Positions 59,435-64,000 of a stretch of DNA of 64,000 nt are shown piece by piece. The translations under genes and the position numbers were made by a program. Each line of letters starts with the position of its first letter. Positions within the stretch are counted from its first letter, which is position 1. The DNA is taken from positions 62,001 through 126,000 of the forward strand of contig JAEEON010000074.1 in the NCBI GenBank assembly GCA_016284305.1, written 5' to 3'. The notes under the pieces were generated by a model. It saw nothing but the letters and a program-made list of their open reading frames with translations, was not told the origin of the DNA and ran no database searches. This DNA comes from Bacteroidales bacterium (GTDB taxonomy: Bacteria > Bacteroidota > Bacteroidia > Bacteroidales > F082).

Positions 59435-61211
59435 GGGTATCGTTGAATTTGATATCCTTGACATTGAGTTGTAGGGTGGTCTTGCCCTGCCAATAGTTGT
59501 ATTCCAAGTTATAGCAGATGCTAAACGGTTCGCCGCTATGGATGCGTGCGAAGAGGTCGCCTTTTTGGAAGGCGATGCCGGAGAAGACGGTACCTTCTTC
59601 GTCGCCTAGCTGTTTCACTGTGAGTTTCAGATGTTTGTGACCGCCTACTGGGCGTGATCCACCCGTGTCGATGATATTGTCGGACCAGAACACCGGGGCG
59701 GTGTTGCCTGGGCCGAAGGGGGCGAATTGGTTGAGGATGCGCATGAACTTGCCTGTGATGTCGTGGAAGTCAATTTTCAGGTCAACTTCCAGTTCGGGCA
59801 CCAAGTCTTCTGGGGTAAGATGTTCACGGATATAGGCGTCGAAGCGACGGCGGAATTCGTCAACATTTTCAGGTTTCATGGAGAGGCCTGCAGCGTATTT
59901 ATGTCCACCAAAATGTTCCAGCAGGTCGGAGCAATGGTCGATGGCATCATAGATGTCGAAGTTCTTGATGGAGCGAGCCGATCCGGTGATGAGGTCGTTG
60001 GCGCGGGTAAGTACGATGGTGGGGCGGTAGTAATAGTCGGTGAGGCGCGAGGCGACGATTCCGATGACGCCCTTGTGCCAGTTCTCGTTGAAGATGACGG
60101 TGCTACGGGCGTTGAGCAGTTCCTCGTCGTCGGCAATCATGTTAAGTGCTTCTTCGGTGATGCCGTTATCGAGTTCGCGGCGTGTGTCGTTAAGTTCGTT
60201 GATGTTGGCGGCAAGTTTGAGCGCGTGTTCATGTTTCTCGGCAAGGAGGAGGCGCACAGAGTCGGAAGCTTTGTCGATACGTCCAGCGGCATTGATACGG
60301 GGACCGATCAGGAACACCAGGTCGCTGATGGTCAGTTCACGGGTGAGTGCGTTGTCGTTGCCGTTATCGACCCGTTCGGGGTCTTCCTCGCGGCGGTAGA
60401 TGTTGGCATGTTGAAGGATGGCTTCGATGCCAGGACGGGGCTTTTTGTTGAGTTGTTTCAGTCCATAGAAAGCCAACACGCGGTTCTCTCCGGTGATGGG
60501 CACGATATCGGCGGCGATGCTGACGGCAAGCAAGTCGAGCAGTTCGTTGACCTCTTCGATGGGCAGATTAAGCCTCATGGCGAGGGCGGTGACGAGTTTG
60601 AAGCCCACTCCGCAGCCTGAGAGTTCTTTGTAAGGATAGTTGCAGTCGGGACGTTTCGGGTCGAGCACGGCAACGGCTGCCGGAATCTCATCGCCAGCGC
60701 GGTGATGGTCGCAGATGATGAAATCAACACCTTTCTCGTTGGCGTAACGGATGCGTTCGACGGCCTTGATGCCACAATCAAGGGCGATAACCAACTTGAA
60801 GTCATTCTCTGCGGCATAGTCGATGCCTTTGTAGGAGATGCCATAGCCCTCATCGTAACGGTCAGGGATATAGAACTCTATCCTTTTTTTCTTGAAGAAC
60901 TTCTTCAGGTAGGTATAAACCACAGCGACAGCCGTGGTGCCGTCCACGTCATAGTCGCCATAGATTAGGATTTTTTCCCCGTTGTCGATAGCCTGAACCA
61001 CACGATCCACGGCTTTGTCCATGTCTTTCATCAAGAAAGGATCATGCAGTTGGCTCAGCGAGGGACGGAAGAACACTTTGGCCTCATCATAGTTGGTGAT
61101 TCCACGTTGTACCAGCAAGGTGGCCAGGTTCTCATCTATATTGAGATCCTGAACGATATTGGCAACTTTCTGGTTGTCAACACTCTTGTTTAAAATCCAC
61201 CTTGTTTCCAT
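59421..61211 (-). CDS. recJ: single-stranded-DNA exonuclease RecJ
   Basis: The 596-residue protein has the DHH and DHHA1 motifs: ILIYGDYDVDGTTAVA, VIALDCGIKA, FIICDHHRAGDEIP, GPRINAAGRIDKASDSVRLL, and the late HKYAAGLSMKPENVDEF and FGPGNTAPVF. It degrades single strands 5' to 3' in repair and recombination. It is full length. A minus-strand TATTTTTA box lies about 20 nt before the ATG. Confidence 0.95.
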   Translation of the reverse strand: METRWILNKSVDNQKVANIVQDLNIDENLATLLVQRGITNYDEAKVFFRPSLSQLHDPFLMKDMDKAVDRVVQAIDNGEKILIYGDYDVDGTTAVAVVYTYLKKFFKKKRIEFYIPDRYDEGYGISYKGIDYAAENDFKLVIALDCGIKAVERIRYANEKGVDFIICDHHRAGDEIPAAVAVLDPKRPDCNYPYKELSGCGVGFKLVTALAMRLNLPIEEVNELLDLLAVSIAADIVPITGENRVLAFYGLKQLNKKPRPGIEAILQHANIYRREEDPERVDNGNDNALTRELTISDLVFLIGPRINAAGRIDKASDSVRLLLAEKHEHALKLAANINELNDTRRELDNGITEEALNMIADDEELLNARSTVIFNENWHKGVIGIVASRLTDYYYRPTIVLTRANDLITGSARSIKNFDIYDAIDHCSDLLEHFGGHKYAAGLSMKPENVDEFRRRFDAYIREHLTPEDLVPELEVDLKIDFHDITGKFMRILNQFAPFGPGNTAPVFWSDNIIDTGGSRPVGGHKHLKLTVKQLGDEEGTVFSGIAFQKGDLFARIHSGEPFSICYNLEYNYWQGKTTLQLNVKDIKFNDTLTPR

Positions 61212-61448
61212 AGCCTAATTTTGAATTTGTAAAAATAAGCATTTTTTTCATTGTTTTATAAAAAAAACATATTTAGAATGGAATTTTTTTATATTTATTT
61301 GATTATCAATTATTTAAATAAACAAATCATTTTTCAATTCAAATAAGGGAGTTGTTGAAAAAAAGGGAAGATTTTTTTGGTAAACAACTTGTGGGGTTTC
61401 AGAATATTTAATAAACTTGCATACTTAAAACTTATAATAAAACGAGCC
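61212..61448. other. AT-rich divergent region before purH
   Basis: The 237 nt between recJ and the likely purH start are very AT-rich, with runs of A and T and a hairpin-like GGGAGTTGTTGAAAAAAAGGG. No ATG in the purH frame is present here. No riboswitch that I can name is visible. Confidence 0.5.
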
Positions 61449-62966
61449 TTGAAAAAGATTAGAACTGCTTTAATATCAGTATATTACAAAACCGGCATCG
61501 ATCAAATTGTCACGCTCTTGAAAGCTCAAGGCGTTCAAATCTATTCGACCGGTGGAACGTATGATTTCATTCATAAGCTTGACCCTACGGTGAAGACGGT
61601 GGAGTCGTTGACGAGTTATCCCTCGATTTTGGGAGGTCGGGTAAAGACCTTGCATCCGAAGGTATTTGGGGGCATCTTGGGCAGGACAGGTTTGGAGTCG
61701 GACCAGCGCGAGATGGCGCAGTATGAGATTCCTTCCTTCGACCTGGTGATTGTTGACTTATATCCTTTCGAGGAGACGGTGGCGAGCACTGACGATGCTT
61801 CGGCCATCATCGAGAAGATCGACATTGGCGGCATTTCCTTGATTCGCGCTGGGGCAAAGAACTTCAACGATGTCCTTATCGTTCCCTCGCGGAAGCATTA
61901 TGAAGAGCTTATCCAGCTGTTGGAGACCCAAGGGGGTGAGACTTCGTTGGACGACCGGAGGCGTTTCGCTTGCTATGCCTTCGCCGAGAGCTCGCATTAC
62001 GACAGTGCCATTTATCGTTGGTTTGCGCGCGACGACGAGCATCGTGAGTTGAGGATCTGTGAAAGTGGAGCCACCACCCTGCGTTACGGCGAGAATCCGC
62101 ATCAGAAAGGTGTGTTTTATGGCGACTTGGATGCCTTGTTTGAAAAGCTGCATGGCAAGGAGCTGTCGTACAACAACTTGCTGGACTTAGAAGCGGGACT
62201 CACTTTGATCCGAGAGTTCGACACGCCCACCTTCGCCATCCTGAAGCATAACAACCCTTGTGGAATCGCCTGCAGGCAAACGGTGCGTGAGGCTTACATG
62301 GCGGCTTTGGCGGGCGACCCAGTGTCGGCCTTTGGCGGCGTGTTGGTGTGCAACCGACCCATCGACCTTGACGCCGCTGAAGAGATCAACAAGCTCTTCA
62401 TCGAAGTCATCATCGCCCCTGGCTATGAACCTGGAGTGCTCGACCTGCTGTTCACCAAGAAAAACCGTGTCGTGCTGCGACTGAAGGAAGACCAATACAA
62501 CGGATTCACCGTGAAGACCGCACTGAACGGCTATCTCGTGGAGGATCGCGACCTGCACACGGAGAGCATCGACGACTTCAACGTGGTCACCAAGGCCGCT
62601 CCTTCGAGAGCCGAGGTCAAGGACATGATCTTTGCCAACAAAGTGGTCAAGCACAGCCGTTCCAACGCCATCACTCTGGCCAAGGACCAACAGCTGCTGG
62701 CTTCTGGCATCGGCCAGACTTCGAGGGTTGACGCCCTGCGCCAGGCCATCGAGAAAGCCAGGTCGTTTGGCTTCGACTTGCATGGCGCCGTGCTCGCCTC
62801 GGATGCGTTCTTCCCCTTCGACGACTGCGTGAAACTGGCCCACGAAGCCGGCATCACCGCTATCGTCCAACCAGGAGGCTCGGTGCGTGACCAAGAGTCG
62901 ATTGACTGCTGCGACCAATACGACATCTGCATGGTATTCACCGGCTATCGACATTTCAAACACTAA
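61449..62966 (+). CDS. purH: bifunctional AICAR formyltransferase / IMP cyclohydrolase
   Basis: The frame contains the MGS-like IMP cyclohydrolase domain (RTALISVYYKTGIDQIV, STGGTYDFI, YPSILGGRVKTLHPKVFGGIL) and the AICAR transformylase domain (TTLRYGENPHQKG, LKHNNPCGIA, VVKHSRSNAITLAKD, end FTGYRHFKH). It catalyses the last two steps of IMP synthesis. No ATG stands before the domain: the track start is TTG at 61377, and I prefer the TTG at 61449, which gives about 505 residues and places the conserved RTALISV at residues 4-10 as in relatives. A sequencing error or an unusual start are the alternatives. Confidence 0.9.
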   Translation: MKKIRTALISVYYKTGIDQIVTLLKAQGVQIYSTGGTYDFIHKLDPTVKTVESLTSYPSILGGRVKTLHPKVFGGILGRTGLESDQREMAQYEIPSFDLVIVDLYPFEETVASTDDASAIIEKIDIGGISLIRAGAKNFNDVLIVPSRKHYEELIQLLETQGGETSLDDRRRFACYAFAESSHYDSAIYRWFARDDEHRELRICESGATTLRYGENPHQKGVFYGDLDALFEKLHGKELSYNNLLDLEAGLTLIREFDTPTFAILKHNNPCGIACRQTVREAYMAALAGDPVSAFGGVLVCNRPIDLDAAEEINKLFIEVIIAPGYEPGVLDLLFTKKNRVVLRLKEDQYNGFTVKTALNGYLVEDRDLHTESIDDFNVVTKAAPSRAEVKDMIFANKVVKHSRSNAITLAKDQQLLASGIGQTSRVDALRQAIEKARSFGFDLHGAVLASDAFFPFDDCVKLAHEAGITAIVQPGGSVRDQESIDCCDQYDICMVFTGYRHFKH

Positions 62967-62967
62967 T

Positions 62968-62996
62968 TCTTCACTTCTGTATTCTAAATTCTTAAA
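62968..62996 (+). repeat. degenerate period-7 repeat in the mreB leader
   Basis: TTCT recurs almost every 7 nt (TTCACTTCTGTATTCTAAATTCTT). AAATTCT is the complement of the AGAATTT heptamer seen elsewhere. It ends just before the mreB ATG. Confidence 0.5.
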
Positions 62997-62998
62997 AA

Positions 62999-64000
62999 AT
63001 GGGTGCTTTTTCATTTCTAAATAAAGAGATTGCTATTGACCTTGGAACGGCCAATACAATTGTCATATACAACGACAAGGTCGTCGTTGACGAGCCTTCC
63101 ATCGTGGCCATCCAGCGCGACACCAAGAAGATCATCGCCGTAGGCAAGAAGGCCATGATGATGCACGGCAAGACACACGAAAACATCAAGACCATCCGCC
63201 CGTTGCGCGATGGCGTCATCGCCGACTTCCAAGCGGCGGAACACATGATGCGCGAGATGATCAAGATGATCAACTTTAAGAACACTTTGTTTCCCCCAAG
63301 CTTGAAGATGGTGATCTGCATCCCCTCGGGCATCACCGAGGTGGAGGAGCGTGCTGTGAAGGACTCTGCCGAGCAGGCCGGCGCCAAAGAGGTGAGGCTG
63401 ATCCACGAGCCCATGGCTGCCGCCATCGGTATCGGCATCGACGTGCTGGAGCCGACGGGTAACATGATCATCGACATCGGGGGTGGCACCTCCGAGATCG
63501 CCGTCATCGCCTTGGGCGGCATCGTCAACAACAAGTCCATCCGCATCGCTGGCGACGACTTCAACGCCGACATCGAGGAATACATGCGCAAACAGCATAA
63601 CATCATCGTCGGTGAACGTTCGGCCGAACGCATCAAGATCGAGGTGGGTGCCGCCATACCTCAACTCGACAATCCGCCAGAGGACTTCGCCGTGCAAGGC
63701 CGTGACATGTTGAGCGGTATCCCGAAGGAGATCAAGGTCAACTATTCCGAAATCGCCCACTGTCTCGACAAGAGCATCATGAAGATTGAAACTGCCGTGC
63801 TCAATGCCCTTGAGCTCACTCCACCCGAGCTGGCTGCCGATATCTTCCGCACAGGCATCTACCTCACTGGTGGCGGAGCCCTGCTGAGAGGCCTCGACAA
63901 ACGTCTCGCCGCCAAGACCAAGCTGCCCATCCACGTGGCTGAAGACCCGCTGCGTGCCGTGGCAAGAGGTACCGGTATCGCTTTGAAGAACTTCGACCGA
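62999..64000 (+). CDS. mreB: rod shape-determining protein MreB, partial (C-terminus beyond right edge)
   Basis: The frame is open from the ATG at 62999 to the window end (334 codons), so the track missed it. The actin-like motifs are clear: IAIDLGTANTIVIYND (phosphate 1), NMIIDIGGGTSEIAVIALGG (phosphate 2), YLTGGGALLRGLDKRL (adenosine), and VICIPSGITEVEERAVKDSAEQAGAKEV. Family members are about 340 residues, so only a few residues are missing. It forms filaments that guide cell-wall synthesis. It starts 32 nt after purH. Confidence 0.96.
   Translation, partial: MGAFSFLNKEIAIDLGTANTIVIYNDKVVVDEPSIVAIQRDTKKIIAVGKKAMMMHGKTHENIKTIRPLRDGVIADFQAAEHMMREMIKMINFKNTLFPPSLKMVICIPSGITEVEERAVKDSAEQAGAKEVRLIHEPMAAAIGIGIDVLEPTGNMIIDIGGGTSEIAVIALGGIVNNKSIRIAGDDFNADIEEYMRKQHNIIVGERSAERIKIEVGAAIPQLDNPPEDFAVQGRDMLSGIPKEIKVNYSEIAHCLDKSIMKIETAVLNALELTPPELAADIFRTGIYLTGGGALLRGLDKRLAAKTKLPIHVAEDPLRAVARGTGIALKNFDR

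Noticed and set aside
59727-60620. 297-residue plus-strand ORF
   Set aside because: Antisense shadow of recJ, with no recognisable motif.
61212-61448. Purine riboswitch before purH
   Set aside because: I could not find the conserved three-way-junction core; the region is mostly A and T runs.
62187-63014. 275-residue minus-strand ORF
   Set aside because: Antisense shadow of purH; the transformylase motifs are on the plus strand.
63017-63934. 305-residue minus-strand ORF
   Set aside because: Antisense shadow of mreB.

Overview
The window looks like the chromosome of a member of the Bacteroidota, most likely a gut or rumen Bacteroidales. Nearly every gene start that can be placed sits downstream of a TAnnTTTG box, the -7 element of Bacteroidota promoters, and recognisable Shine-Dalgarno sites are rare. 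The gene families agree: an S46 dipeptidyl-peptidase, a BspA-type leucine-rich repeat protein with a C-terminal T9SS-like sorting domain, DUF3244-like and beta-propeller lipoproteins, TPR-HTH membrane regulators, a GH3-like protein and a PspC protein. No rRNA, tRNA, IS element or CRISPR array was seen.

Layout. (1) 1-12.96 kb, minus strand, AT-rich: one long defence cluster. In order of transcription it encodes a C5 DNA methyltransferase, a protein with two GHKL ATPase domains (an N-terminal MORC/MutL-like one and a C-terminal histidine-kinase-like one), a receiver-like protein, a small protein with a caspase/CHAT-like His/Cys pair, a two-TM membrane protein, a McrB-type AAA+ NTPase, a LlaJI-type endonuclease subunit and a DUF4365-STAND ATPase that runs off the left edge. 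Three junctions overlap by 1-4 nt, so much of the cluster is translationally coupled. (2) 13.0-14.5 kb: an unrecognised gene, a broken methyltransferase-family remnant and a RelE/ParE-type toxin-antitoxin pair, which look like the edge of the acquired region. (3) 14.5-31 kb: housekeeping and envelope genes, including DUF5131, YqaA, flavodoxin, Fic, PreA, a phosphoesterase, a DPP11-like peptidase, a five-gene MacB-type tripartite exporter and two paralogous secreted propeller proteins. (4) 31-43.5 kb: three membrane TPR-HTH regulators mixed with small lipoproteins, a beta-barrel and a large BspA-type protein. (5) 43.8-64 kb: core genes, including a TlpA-like thioredoxin, an Rpn nuclease, cysQ, topA, a deoxyhypusine-synthase-like and arginase-like pair, ruvC, an EF-G, GH3, LysE, DUF308, recJ, purH and mreB (cut by the right edge).

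The best candidate for an undescribed system is the defence cluster. A DNA modification gene is coupled to what reads as a phosphorelay (GHKL sensor to receiver) that ends in a caspase-like protein, followed by a membrane protein and a McrBC/LlaJI restriction module. A second theme is repeats. Period-7 tandem repeats of several different sequences (AGAATTT, AGGTGAA, TTGAGAA, GACAGAA) occur at nine places. Some lie inside genes (preA, cysQ), some form the last codons of genes (ruvC, EF-G, a TPR regulator), and some build long hairpins at gene ends. Two copies of a long palindromic repeat are also present, one of them inside the signal-peptide region of a regulator gene.

Many starts in the supplied ORF track are upstream of the likely true start, some at TTG. 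Where a start was moved, the entry says why.
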